DNA of 64,000 bases from contig AP014718.1 in the NCBI GenBank assembly GCA_002370555.1, positions 2,728,001 to 2,792,000 of the forward strand. The letters are read 5' to 3'. The position numbers were made by a program, and so were the translations under genes. This DNA is from Arthrobacter sp. Hiyo4 (GTDB lineage: Bacteria > Actinomycetota > Actinomycetes > Actinomycetales > Micrococcaceae). Shown here in pieces: positions 49,302-57,471 of this stretch. Under the pieces are notes generated by a model. The model saw only the letters and a program-made list of their open reading frames with translations, was not told the DNA's origin and did not search any database. The number at the start of each line of letters is the position of its first letter. Positions within the stretch are counted from its first letter, which is position 1.

Positions 49302-50273
49302 TCAGAACAGGGATTCCTGCACGGCCGGCACCTCCGAGGCGACGTCCCCCAGGACGATGGTCCGGGCAGCCAGCCGGCCAAGGTTCACCACAAAGGCCGC
49401 ATCCGTTCCGGCCAGGCTGGCGAGGGCGTTGGTCCCGCTCAGCGCGGTGATGCCGAAACCGTGCTTTCCCTGCTCCACCGGATGCGGGTACGCGTGGCGC
49501 GGCGTGGTGGCGCAAAGCCCTGCCGCCTGCGCCGGCCGCACCCACAGTTCGTCCACAATGCTGAAACCTTCCGGGCTGAATTCTTCTGCGCTGAAACCGT
49601 CGACGGCGGCCTGGCCCAGCAGCGAGCGGCACGCGGCCGCGTGCCGCTCATTGATGCCGTCCAGGGCTGCCGCAGGCAACGGCTCTGCGAGGGCCTCGGC
49701 TTTGGCGGCGGAGCGGACCTGCTGGGCGAGGCCTGCCTCGCGCGTCACCATGTCCTCGAGGAGCCGCACCACCCGGCCGTCCTCCGCCCTGGCAACGTAC
49801 CGCGCCACCACGGCTCCCTGTTCCGCGAGCCGGTTCCATTTCCGCAGGTGGGACGCTGTGCCCACCTTGCTGGCGCCGCCCGCGAAGGTGGCAACGTAGA
49901 GCCAGTGATCCTGCAGAAGGTACGTTCGCAGTCCGGCAGGAACGCGGCCGCCCCGGTGGAAATCATGGATGAGGCGGGAATCGTCCAGCACAAAGCAGCG
50001 TTCGCACTGCTTGCCCTTCACGGCGGGGGCGCTGGCCGGGCACAGGATGTGGTCGCGGCTCGTGGCTGAGTGGACCTTGCGGTGCCCCAGGCAGAACCTG
50101 CCGTGATCGGCCGCCGCAAAACCAAGCCTGGCGCCCGCCGCCAGGCTGACTTCGCGGAGATCCCCTGAAGGTGACTGGAGGCGCAGAACCGGACTGCCGC
50201 CGTCGTGCCCTACCGACGGCGCCGCGGCGCCATCCCAAAAGACCCCGTGAACCAGATAGCGGGTATCGGTCAC
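49302..50273 (-). CDS. DUF2797 family protein
   Basis: A 323-residue protein with the hallmark cysteine pattern of DUF2797: CLGHRKVHSATSRDHILCPA and KGKQCERCFVLDD near residues 75-110, probably a zinc site, followed by AGLRTYLLQDHWLYVATFAG and the segment VGTASHLRKWNRLAEQGAVV. No function is established. A GTG start follows GGAG at good spacing. The frame is intact. Confidence 0.85.
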   Translation of the reverse strand: MTDTRYLVHGVFWDGAAAPSVGHDGGSPVLRLQSPSGDLREVSLAAGARLGFAAADHGRFCLGHRKVHSATSRDHILCPASAPAVKGKQCERCFVLDDSRLIHDFHRGGRVPAGLRTYLLQDHWLYVATFAGGASKVGTASHLRKWNRLAEQGAVVARYVARAEDGRVVRLLEDMVTREAGLAQQVRSAAKAEALAEPLPAAALDGINERHAAACRSLLGQAAVDGFSAEEFSPEGFSIVDELWVRPAQAAGLCATTPRHAYPHPVEQGKHGFGITALSGTNALASLAGTDAAFVVNLGRLAARTIVLGDVASEVPAVQESLF

Positions 50274-50306
50274 AGGGTCTCCAGTGCTTGGGGTAATCGG
50301 GTGGCG

Positions 50307-51169
50307 CTACAGCGCGGGCTGCACGCCGAACGCTACCGCGAGCTTCATGATCTTTTCGGCGCGGCCCAGGCGGGGCAGGTCCGAGCCGTCACGGATGACG
50401 CGGCCGTTGGCCTCGAAGTCGGACATAAAGTCCGTGGCCCAGGCGACGTCCGACGGGGTGGGGCTGATGACCTCGTTGATGACGTTGGTCTGATCGATGG
50501 CCAGGCACAGCTTGCCGGTCATGCCCATCATCACGGTGATGCCGGTCTGCTCGCGCAGGATGGGGTGGCTGGTGCCGACGGTGGGCCATCAATGGGGCCC
50601 GGCAGGTTGCCGACGCGACTGGCAACCACGAGTTTCGCGCGCGGGTAGGCCATGGCCTCTGCGGTGGCCGCCATGCCGGTGTCGCGGCGGAAGTCGCCGG
50701 AACCGAAGGCCAGGCGGAAGGCACCCTGGGCCTTGGCGATGTTGTTTGCTTCCTCGATGCCGAGCGCCGATTCCACGAGCGGGATGACGGGCGTCTTGCC
50801 GTCCATCCGGTGGAAGCTTTCGGTCACCTGGTCAGCTGATTCGGTCTTGGCGAGCATCACGCCAAGCAGTCCCGGGGTACCGCGCATCCCTGCAAGGTCA
50901 TCGGCCCAGAACGGGCTGGTGGCATCGTTGATGCGGACCCAGGCCTGGCCGCCGCCGCTGAGCCAGTCAATCACGTGTCCGCGCGCCTCGTCCTTCTGCG
51001 ACGGGTCCACGGCGTCCTCGATGTCCAGGATGATCGAGTCCGCGCGCGAAACAGCCGACTGGTCAAACAGGTCGGTTTTCATCGCGTTGACCAGTAGCCA
51101 CGAACGGGCGATTTCTGCTGGGATGTTGCGCTTGGGGCGTAATGTCTCGGTGGCGGTGGGTGACGTCAT
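50307..51169 (-). CDS. HpcH/HpaI-aldolase-type CoA ester lyase (CitE-like, one frameshift)
   Basis: A TIM-barrel lyase of about 288 residues of the CitE/malyl-CoA lyase group. Conserved blocks are SIILDIEDAVDPSQKDEARG, with acidic magnesium ligands, VRINDATSPFWADDLAG and PLVESALGIEEANNIAKAQG. One G near 50587 restores PIDGPTVGTSHPILREQTGI. Substrate unknown; mycobacterial CitE-like proteins act on acyl-CoAs such as citramalyl-CoA. TACGGT ends exactly 6 bp before the ATG, a leaderless pattern. Confidence 0.86.
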
Positions 51170-51259
51170 GCTACTACCGTATCTGCCCGGGCACTGCCAG
51201 CGCTAAGCCATGGCGCCGGACGTGCCGAACAATACAGATACGACCGGGATACGGCAGGC

Positions 51260-51682
51260 TCAGTTGCCTGTGAGTTCCGCATGGAGCTTTCGGACGCGGG
51301 TGTTGATGTCGTCGCGGACGAGGCGCATGCGTTCGGTGCCTTCGATGCCCCGGGTGGAAGGTTCGTCGGTTTCCCAGGTTTCGAAGCGCGTTCCTTCGCG
51401 CGGTTCGAGCTTTGCTTCGGTGCCCAGGACTATAACGACGTCGACGGCGTCAAGCACGTCGTCGGTGATGGGCTTAGGGTGTTCCCCGGTGATGTCGATG
51501 CCGAGTTCGTTCAGGGATTCCACGGCCTCTTTGTTCAGGCAGCTGCCCGGCTTGGTGCCTGCCGAGTAAACGGTGACGTCATCCCCGGCGAGGTCCCGCA
51601 TGAGACCGGCCGCCAGTTGGGATTTGCCGCCGTTCTTGCTGCAAACGAACAGGATGCGGGGAGCCCTGGTGCTTTCGGTCAT
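51260..51682 (-). CDS. arsC: Arsenate reductase, mycothiol-transferase type
   Basis: A 140-residue low-molecular-weight phosphatase-fold protein. The P-loop is VCSKNGGKSQLAAGLM, with NGGKSQ in place of the usual NxGRSQ, and the C-terminus has TDEPSTRGIEGTERMRLVRD. Both features match the Corynebacterium arsenate-mycothiol transferases ArsC1/ArsC2, which form an arseno-mycothiol adduct that mycoredoxin reduces. Its ATG overlaps the stop of the preceding arsC by 4 bp (ATGA). It is the last gene of the arsenic operon. A reductase role is from family knowledge. Confidence 0.85.
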   Translation of the reverse strand: MTESTRAPRILFVCSKNGGKSQLAAGLMRDLAGDDVTVYSAGTKPGSCLNKEAVESLNELGIDITGEHPKPITDDVLDAVDVVIVLGTEAKLEPREGTRFETWETDEPSTRGIEGTERMRLVRDDINTRVRKLHAELTGN

Positions 51683-52350
51683 GAGTTGGTGTCTTCTTTC
51701 TGTTCTGTGGCCAGGATTGAGCCGACGAGGGTTTTGATGCGCGCCTGGATTTCGTCGCGAATGACTCGGACCGTTTCCAGGGACTGACCGGCGGGGTCGG
51801 TGAGGTCCCAGTCTTCATAGCGTTTCCCGGGGTAAATGGGGCATGAGTCACCGCAGCCCATGGTGATGACGACGTCAGATGCCCGCACGACGTCGTCCGT
51901 GAGTGGCTTCGGATAGTCCTTGCCCAGGTCCAAGCCCATTTCGGACATTACCGTCACAACGGTTGGATCCAGCTCAGCTGCCGGCATGGAGCCTGCTGAC
52001 CGGACGCGGATCCTGCCCTTGGCTTCAACATTGAGCAGCGCGGCAGCCATCTGTGACCTCCCGGCGTTCTGCACGCAAACGAACAGGACCTCCGGGACCT
52101 CGGAGACCACCGACCCTTTGGATTTGGCCAGGGCGGCCAGCCGGTCGTTGGCGAAATGTTCCGTGGTGGCAGGCAGGTAGGCGCTGATCTTCGCTGTCCG
52201 GGCCAAGGCTGTGTAGGACTCGAAGACATAGCGTTCGACCGTCTCGACGGCGAACACCCCAGAGAAACGCTCGGCGAGGCGTTCGCTTATCCGGTGCAGA
52301 ATTTCAGTATTGTCCTGCAATCCCAGCGTCGTTTTCTGGTGTTCGGTCAT
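51679..52350 (-). CDS. arsC: Arsenate reductase with N-terminal helical domain
   Basis: A 223-residue protein. Residues ~1-85 form a helical domain (ILHRISERLAERFSGVFAVE then ETVERYVFESYTALARTAKI) seen in some actinobacterial arsenate reductases. The LMW-phosphatase domain follows with P-loop VCVQNAGRSQMAAALL and MGCGDSCPIYPGKRYEDWDL, where DLTDPAGQ carries the acidic residue. It is coupled to the downstream mycothiol-type arsC and lies 59 bp after the flavoprotein gene. The frame is intact. Confidence 0.88.
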   Translation of the reverse strand: MTEHQKTTLGLQDNTEILHRISERLAERFSGVFAVETVERYVFESYTALARTAKISAYLPATTEHFANDRLAALAKSKGSVVSEVPEVLFVCVQNAGRSQMAAALLNVEAKGRIRVRSAGSMPAAELDPTVVTVMSEMGLDLGKDYPKPLTDDVVRASDVVITMGCGDSCPIYPGKRYEDWDLTDPAGQSLETVRVIRDEIQARIKTLVGSILATEQKEDTNS

Positions 52351-52409
52351 GGCAATACTTCCTTGGCGTGCGCTTGGCGTGCGGAACGGTGCGTCGTGGT
52401 TGGTTGTGG

Positions 52410-53794
52410 TCAGTGTTCCCCGGAGCGGCCGTGAGCCAGCCCACTGGGGAATCCAACGAGGACCGGCTCCGGGGCGGCGCAACAGCCGCTCTCCGCCGGT
52501 CCGTCAGTGTCTGCTGTTGAAGCCGCGGGCACGTCACAGCTGGTGCCGGCGTCGGTGGAGCATACCCCGGTTTCGGGCAGTTCAAGCTGGACAGTGTCCG
52601 CCCCGGCCTGGTCGCCGGAGAGTGCCGCGGCGACAGACCTGACCTGTTCGTAGCCGGTAGCCAGCAGGAAGGTCGGGGCACGGCCATAGGACTTCATGCC
52701 CACGATGTAGAAGTCCTTTTCCGGGTGGGCGAGAAGCTTGGCGCCATGCGGCTGGACCGTGCCGCAGGAATGGAATTCGGGGTCGATCAGCGGACCGAGC
52801 TCGACCGGGGCCTCGACGGCGGATCAAGGTTGAGCCGGAGCTCGCGCAGGATGTCCAAGTCCGGCCGGAAGCCTGTGCAAGGGATGATGACGTCGGCGTC
52901 CAGGGTGCGTCCGTCGACGGCTTCGACAGTGGCCCCGGAATCCCGTGTTTTGAGGGAGGCGATCCCGAAGCCGGTGCGCAGTTCAATGGTTCCCGCCTCA
53001 ACGAGTCGGCGGAGCCGGACGCCTAGTTGGCCGCGGGCGGGCAGGCCGTCAGCGTCTCCGCCGCCGTAGACCTTTTCAGCGGATCCTCCGCGCACGGCCC
53101 ACAGGATGGTGGTTCCGGGTTCTTCCTTGGCGAGGTCTGCCAGATTGATCAGTGTGTTCGCGGCCGAGTGCCCGGCTCCCACGACCAGGACGCGGCGGTT
53201 CGCAAAGGTGGCACGGTCCCGCCCTGTGAGGTCCGGCAGCGGAGACGAGATCCGGTCGTCGGCCGTGTCTTCGCCGATGGCGGGCAGGCCGGAGGTTCCA
53301 AGCGGGTTGCGGGTGGACCAGGTGCCGGAAGCGTCAATGACGGCGGCCACCGTGTGGTCGCGGACCTCGCCGTGCTCGTGTTCGACCCGGACGGTGAAAG
53401 GGGTGGTGTCACGGTCCCGGGCGTGGGTCTTGTCCATGCCCTGGCGTGTAACGGCGATGACGCGTGCGCTGGCCTGGAGGCGGGAGGAGATCTCCGGGGT
53501 TGCGGCCAGCGGGGCGAGGTAATAATCGATCAGTTCCCCGCCGTAAGGCAGTGCCGTCAGGCGAGGAGCTACCCAGCCGGTGCCTTCCAGTAGACGCACG
53601 GCCGCGGCGTCGAGGTTGAAACGCCAAGGTGAGAACAGCCGGATGTGGCGCCACTGTTCGACGGCGGATCCCGCCGTCGGGCCGGCTTCGAAGATCAGCG
53701 GTTCGAGGCCGCGTTCGAGCAGGTGCGCGGCGGTGGCGAGTCCGATGGGGCCGGCGCCTATGACGGCGACGGGAAGGGTCTTCACTGGATCCAT
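52410..53794 (-). CDS. FAD-dependent oxidoreductase in the arsenic operon, ArsO-like (one frameshift)
   Basis: A flavoprotein of about 462 residues. The FAD Rossmann motif is VAVIGAGPIGLATAAHLLER near residue 10, and a second nucleotide-binding motif RVLVVGAGHSAANTLINLAD is near residue 195. IIPCTGFRPDLDIL follows. This plan matches flavin monooxygenase-like ArsO proteins of ars operons. One G/C near 52815 restores LDPPVEAPVELGPLIDPEF. The C-terminal tail is unusual in holding several cysteines (CSTDAGTSCDVP and GCCAAPEP). The reaction is unknown. Confidence 0.8.
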
Positions 53795-53881
53795 GGTGGC
53801 CTCTGATTCATCCGTTGGTGTGTATTTCGGGCGGGTTGCCTGCCGGAGCCTTGTGGGGCCGGCAGGCCGGGACGGCGCTGT

Positions 53882-53953
53882 TCAGCAGCAGTCCAGATCG
53901 TCCTCGTCGCAGCAGCCCGTGCCGGTGCAGCAATCGGTGTCCATCCAGCTCAC
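53882..53953 (-). CDS. Cysteine-pair micropeptide of the arsenic operon
   Basis: The reading is MDTDCCTGTGCCDEDDLDCC, 20 residues with three Cys-Cys pairs and an acidic background, ending at a TGA. A GTG three codons upstream (giving MSW before MDTDCC) has GGGAG at 5-bp spacing and is the better start; 23 residues then. It lies 26 bp after the arsC stop and 87 bp before the flavoprotein gene on the same strand. A metal- or arsenite-binding role is an inference from composition and context. It could also be a chance reading frame. Confidence 0.5.
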   Translation of the reverse strand: MSWMDTDCCTGTGCCDEDDLDCC

Positions 53954-53979
53954 CACCTCTCCCTCACCGCGGGTGGTGG

Positions 53980-54402
53980 TTACTTGGCGGCCGGGATCAG
54001 GGATTCGATGAGTCCTTCGATGCGGGTCTTGATTTCGTCGCGGATGGGCCGGACGGCGTCGACGCCCTGACCTGCGGGATCCTCCAGGACCCAGTCCTCG
54101 TAGCGCTTGCCGGGGAAGTAGGGGCATTCGTCACCGCAGCCCATGGTGATCACGACGTCGGACTCCTTGACGGCCTCGGTGGTGAGGACCTTCGGGATCT
54201 CGGCAGACATGTCGATACCCAGTTCGGCCATGGCCTCGACGGCGGCCGGGTTGACCTTATCTGCGGGCTGCGATCCGGCGGAGCGGACCTCGATGGCCCC
54301 GTCCGACAGGGTGGTCAGGAAGGCGGCGGCCATCTGGGAGCGGCCGGCGTTGTGGACGCAGACGAAGAGGACGGAGGGCTTCTTGAGGGTTTCGGTGCTC
54401 AC
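53980..54402 (-). CDS. arsC: Arsenate reductase, first gene of the operon
   Basis: A 140-residue LMW-phosphatase-fold arsenate reductase. The P-loop is LFVCVHNAGRSQMAAAFL near residue 15, and the second half has MGCGDECPYFPGKRYEDWVL with the Asp in LEDPAGQ. It starts at GTG (VSTETLKKPS) after AGGAG; an in-frame upstream extension has no such site and covers the promoter. It heads the minus-strand ars operon and is preceded by a clear promoter with two operators. The frame is intact. Confidence 0.9.
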   Translation of the reverse strand: MSTETLKKPSVLFVCVHNAGRSQMAAAFLTTLSDGAIEVRSAGSQPADKVNPAAVEAMAELGIDMSAEIPKVLTTEAVKESDVVITMGCGDECPYFPGKRYEDWVLEDPAGQGVDAVRPIRDEIKTRIEGLIESLIPAAK

Positions 54403-54483
54403 GTGGTTTTCTCCTGGAATCAGTTCGGTGTGAATCGGTTTGGTTGAGGTTGTGGCGCCTGCACCGCTCTTGCCAACATCACA

Positions 54484-54539
54484 TTGATGATTATCGATGC
54501 ATGCAGTATCGAGCGAAAGATTGATGATTGTCAATATTT
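54484..54539 (-). promoter_or_regulatory. Promoter and two ArsR-type operators of the arsC operon
   Basis: On the minus strand, TTGACA (54529-54534) and GATACT (54505-54510) are 18 bp apart, a strong sigma-70 type promoter. The inverted repeat TTGA-N6-TCAA at 54521-54534 overlaps the -35 box. A second, degenerate copy (TTGATGATTATCGA) lies at 54484-54497 over the start region, 37 bp away. The first operator matches the one in front of the arsR at 56117. Confidence 0.75.
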
Positions 54540-54554
54540 GGATCCGCCGGAGTA

Positions 54555-55227
54555 TCAGGCAGCGCGCAGGCGGGGCGCGAGGCCGTTGACGCGATCGAAG
54601 ATTTCCGTAAAGGCGCCCTCAAAGGCCTCCCTGGTGTTCAGTCGCAACGGATCCGGGACAGACCAGTGAATACCCCGAAGGCCGGGGAGTTCCTCATGGG
54701 CGTTGTCGCACACAGTCACGACAAAGTCTTGATCGCGCCCCACGTCATCCAGCCGGCGCGGGAAACGTCCGCGAGAGCGACGCCGTGGCGGCGGGCTACA
54801 TCAATGGCCCCCGGGCAATACTGTCCGCGGGGTGAGTTCCGGCCGAGATCGAGGGAATTCCGCTGATCTGACTCCAGAGCGCAGCGGCCAGTTGCGACCG
54901 GGCACTGTTCCGCGTGCACACGAAGAGGACACGACTGGCCCCATACTCAGCCCCCGGCACCAGCCCTTCGAGCGCCCCGGCGGCAAGCCGGAAGTAGCTC
55001 CGCCGCCTGTCCGCTTCTGAGCGGTGACGAATCGTCAGCCCGGCACCCTCCAACACGCGCAGGTGGTGGGACAGCAGGTTAGAGGGCATCCCGAGCTCAG
55101 CTTGAAGCTCTGTAGGGGCGAGATCCCCCAGCGTCAGCAGGTCCACAATGCGCAGCCGCGCGGGATCTGCCAGGGCGGCATGTTTTGCGACACGCGCCTG
55201 AAAGTCCTCAACTGGGTCAGTATTCAT
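54555..55227 (-). CDS. ArsR-ArsC fusion: repressor with C-terminal arsenate reductase-like domain (two frameshifts)
   Basis: Residues ~1-85 are an ArsR-type winged helix: HAALADPARLRIVDLLTLGD then NLLSHHLRVLEGAGL. The C-terminal ~135 residues are an LMW-phosphatase domain with P-loop VLFVCTRNSARSQLAAALWS and the later block DQDFVVTVCDNAHEELP. Two single G/C additions near 54811 and 54757 restore RGAIDVARRHGVALADVSPR and the C-terminus NGLAPRLRAA. Restored length about 224 residues. It is divergent from the aquaporin gene, 45 bp away, and likely represses both. Such fusions are known in actinobacteria. Confidence 0.82.
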
Positions 55228-55272
55228 TGGTTCAATTTTGACTGAGTTAATTTCTTGCGTCAAGCTGTTGGT

Positions 55273-56011
55273 ATGACTTCACACCAGCCGCCGCTGTGGC
55301 GCCGCGCCGTCGCCGAACTCCTCGGCACTTGCCTGCTCGTATCCATCGTCGTCGGCTCCGGGATCGCGGCACAGCAACTCTCTCCGAACGACGTCGGCCT
55401 GCAGCTGCTCCAGAACAGCACCGCCACAGTGCTGGGTTTGACCGTATTGATCCTCATACTCGGACCCGTCAGCGGTGCGCATTTCAACCCAGTAATCTCG
55501 CTCGTTGACTGGGTCCTGGGCAGGCGCAGCGGAACCGGACTGACCCTGCCGGACCTCGGTACATACGTGGTTGCCCAAACCGTTGGTGCAATAGGCGGCA
55601 GCGTGGTCGCGAACGCCATGTTTGAGGTGGGAACCTCCGTCTCGGTCAAGGACCGTGCCACCACTGGGCACCTGCTGGGTGAAGTCGTCGCCACCGCAGG
55701 ACTCGTCCTGCTGATCTTCGCCCTGGCCGCCACGAAACGGGGCGTCCTCGCGGCCCCGCCGTGGCGCCTACATCGGCGCCGCGTACTGGTTCACGTCCTC
55801 GACGTCGTTCGCCAACCCCGCCGTGACGGTCGGCCGCATCTTCAGCGACACCTTCGCCGGGATCGCGCCGGCTTCTGTCCCCGGCTTCGTCGCCGCTCAG
55901 CTGATCGGGGCGGCAGTGGGCCTCGGGCTCCTCGTCGTCCTGTTCCCCTCCGCCGCCCGCAGCGCGGACGACGTAGTCCTTGCGCACTATTCAGAAACAA
56001 CCACCTCCTAA
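55273..56011 (+). CDS. Aquaglyceroporin in the arsenic island (one frameshift)
   Basis: A MIP-family channel of about 246 residues. The first NPA box is GAHFNPVISLVDWVLG (an NPV variant) and the second is SFANPAVTVGRIFSDTFAG. Six hydrophobic segments are present, starting with AVAELLGTCLLVSIVVG. In Sinorhizobium the related AqpS replaces ArsB and lets arsenite leave the cell down its gradient after ArsC reduction. One G/C near 55755 restores LAAPAVAAYIGAAYWFTSST. It is divergent from the ArsR-ArsC fusion. No ArsB or Acr3 gene is in the window. Confidence 0.87.
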
Positions 56012-56082
56012 CACTTGGCAGGCCACGACGGCCCGGCTGTTGCAGTGCTGCCAGGCCGTCCTCGAACGCAAAGCCCCATACA

Positions 56083-56110
56083 TTGATGACGGTCAATATT
56101 CGGGCATAAT
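56083..56110 (+). promoter_or_regulatory. Operator and leaderless-type promoter of arsR
   Basis: TTGATG (56083-56088) and CATAAT (56105-56110) are 16 bp apart, and the -10 box ends exactly 6 bp before the ATG, so the transcript should start at the initiation codon. The inverted repeat TTGA-N6-TCAA at 56083-56096 overlaps the -35 box. It matches the operator at 54521-54534 over 17 of 19 bp. Confidence 0.75.
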
Positions 56111-56116
56111 GGGTAC

Positions 56117-56467
56117 ATGAAAACGCTGCCCGTTCTCGATCCGATCACCGCAGAGGCCTGCTGCGCCCCGGCATCGGCGCCTGTACTTGGCGCAGAAGAG
56201 GCCAAGCAGAAGGCCCTGCTCTTCAAAGCCCTGGCCGACCCCAACCGGCTGCGGCTGCTGTCCATCGTCAAGGCCGAGTCCACCGGCGAATCCTGCGTAT
56301 GCGACCTGACCGATCCCCTGGACCTGGGCCAGCCCACAGTCTCCCACCACCTAAAAATCCTGGTGGACGCCGGGCTCCTGCACCGCGAAAAACGCGGGAC
56401 CTGGGCCTATTACTCCCTGGTTCCCGGTGCACTTGACGACGTAGCCCAGCTTCTGGCAACCCTCTGA
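56117..56467 (+). CDS. arsR: ArsR/SmtB arsenite-responsive repressor
   Basis: A 116-residue ArsR-family repressor. The CxC metal-binding helix reads STGESCVCDLTDPLDLGQPT, as in arsenite-sensing ArsR, and the recognition helix is TVSHHLKILVDAGLLHREKR. The N-terminus has an extra pair in EACCAP, which may add thiolate ligands as in some trivalent-arsenic sensors. Transcribed from a leaderless-type promoter with an autoregulatory operator. It probably controls the arsC operon as well, since both promoters carry the same operator. The frame is intact. Confidence 0.92.
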   Translation: MKTLPVLDPITAEACCAPASAPVLGAEEAKQKALLFKALADPNRLRLLSIVKAESTGESCVCDLTDPLDLGQPTVSHHLKILVDAGLLHREKRGTWAYYSLVPGALDDVAQLLATL

Positions 56468-56473
56468 CCTCCC

Positions 56474-57442
56474 TCAGGGGAGGGTGCCGCCCCGTGCCGC
56501 AATCCACAGCCCGTACCAGTCGGCCCGGGTCATGGCCTCCGCCACGCGGGCCGCGTCCGCGCAGGCCGCGATTCTCGCCGGATTCACGGTGCCGATCACG
56601 GGCGCAATGCCGGCCGGATGCTTCATCAGCCACCCCAGGAGGACAGCCTCCCCCGTGGTGCCGTACTGACCGGAAAGCTCCGCAACCATCGCGGCCGCGG
56701 CAGTCTCCGCCGCCGTCGGGTTTTCCGGAACTGCCCCCGTGTACAACCCCTGCGCCAGCGCACCGTAAGCCTGCACGGTAACGCCATTGCTGCTGCAATA
56801 CTCCAGTGTCCCGTGCGGGAAGCTGTAGTCCAGCGACTCCGGATGGTTCACCAGGACCTGGCTCTCCAGCCAGGCCCGCTTCAGCAGGCTCATCTCCAGC
56901 TGGTTGGCCACCACGGGCACCTCCAGCCGCTCCTGCAACGCCTCGATCTGCGAGCCGGACATGTTGGACACCCCAAGCGCCCGCACCTTGCCGTCGGCCA
57001 GCAGTTGCCCGACGGCGGCCGCCACCTCCGCCAGGTCCGTCAGGGGATCCGGGCGGTGCAGCAGGAGGACGTCCACGTAGTCCGTCTGCAGCCTCTTCAG
57101 GCTGCCGTCCACACGTTCCAGGATGGATTCCCGGCTGAGGTCATAGTGTGTGGCCAGCCCGCGTTCGCGGAGCCGGATGCCGCACTTGGTCTGCAGCCGG
57201 ATCCGGTCACGCAGGCCGGGACTTGCCGCGAGGACCTCGCCGAATACCGCCTCGGACTTGCCGCCGCGGTAGATGTCCGCGTGATCGAACAGCGTGATGC
57301 CGGCGTCCAGCGCGGCCTCGATGGCCGCAGCGGCCTCGTCCAGATGCCGCACCTCATACGGTTCGTCGGACCAGCTGCCGCCCAAGCCCATGCAGCCGTA
57401 GATGAGTTCCTGCGCGGAGGATGGAACGTTGTGTTGGGTCAT
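56474..57442 (-). CDS. Aldo/keto reductase, YdhF-like
   Basis: A 322-residue TIM-barrel aldo/keto reductase. The catalytic tetrad is visible: Asp and Tyr in LFDHADIYRGGKSE, Lys in RLQTKCGIRL and His in VDVLLLHRPDPL. The NADP-binding end includes VIGTVNPARIAACADAA. It resembles the YdhF group of oxidoreductases; the substrate is unknown. The frame is intact and convergent with arsR, with 6 bp between the stops. Confidence 0.9.
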   Translation of the reverse strand: MTQHNVPSSAQELIYGCMGLGGSWSDEPYEVRHLDEAAAAIEAALDAGITLFDHADIYRGGKSEAVFGEVLAASPGLRDRIRLQTKCGIRLRERGLATHYDLSRESILERVDGSLKRLQTDYVDVLLLHRPDPLTDLAEVAAAVGQLLADGKVRALGVSNMSGSQIEALQERLEVPVVANQLEMSLLKRAWLESQVLVNHPESLDYSFPHGTLEYCSSNGVTVQAYGALAQGLYTGAVPENPTAAETAAAAMVAELSGQYGTTGEAVLLGWLMKHPAGIAPVIGTVNPARIAACADAARVAEAMTRADWYGLWIAARGGTLP

Positions 57443-57471
57443 TGCTTCACTCTTTCATGAGGGGCAGACGC

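Noticed and set aside
51260..56467. Prophage or transposon carrying the arsenic genes
   Set aside because: No integrase, transposase, terminal repeats or tRNA insertion site was seen around the island.
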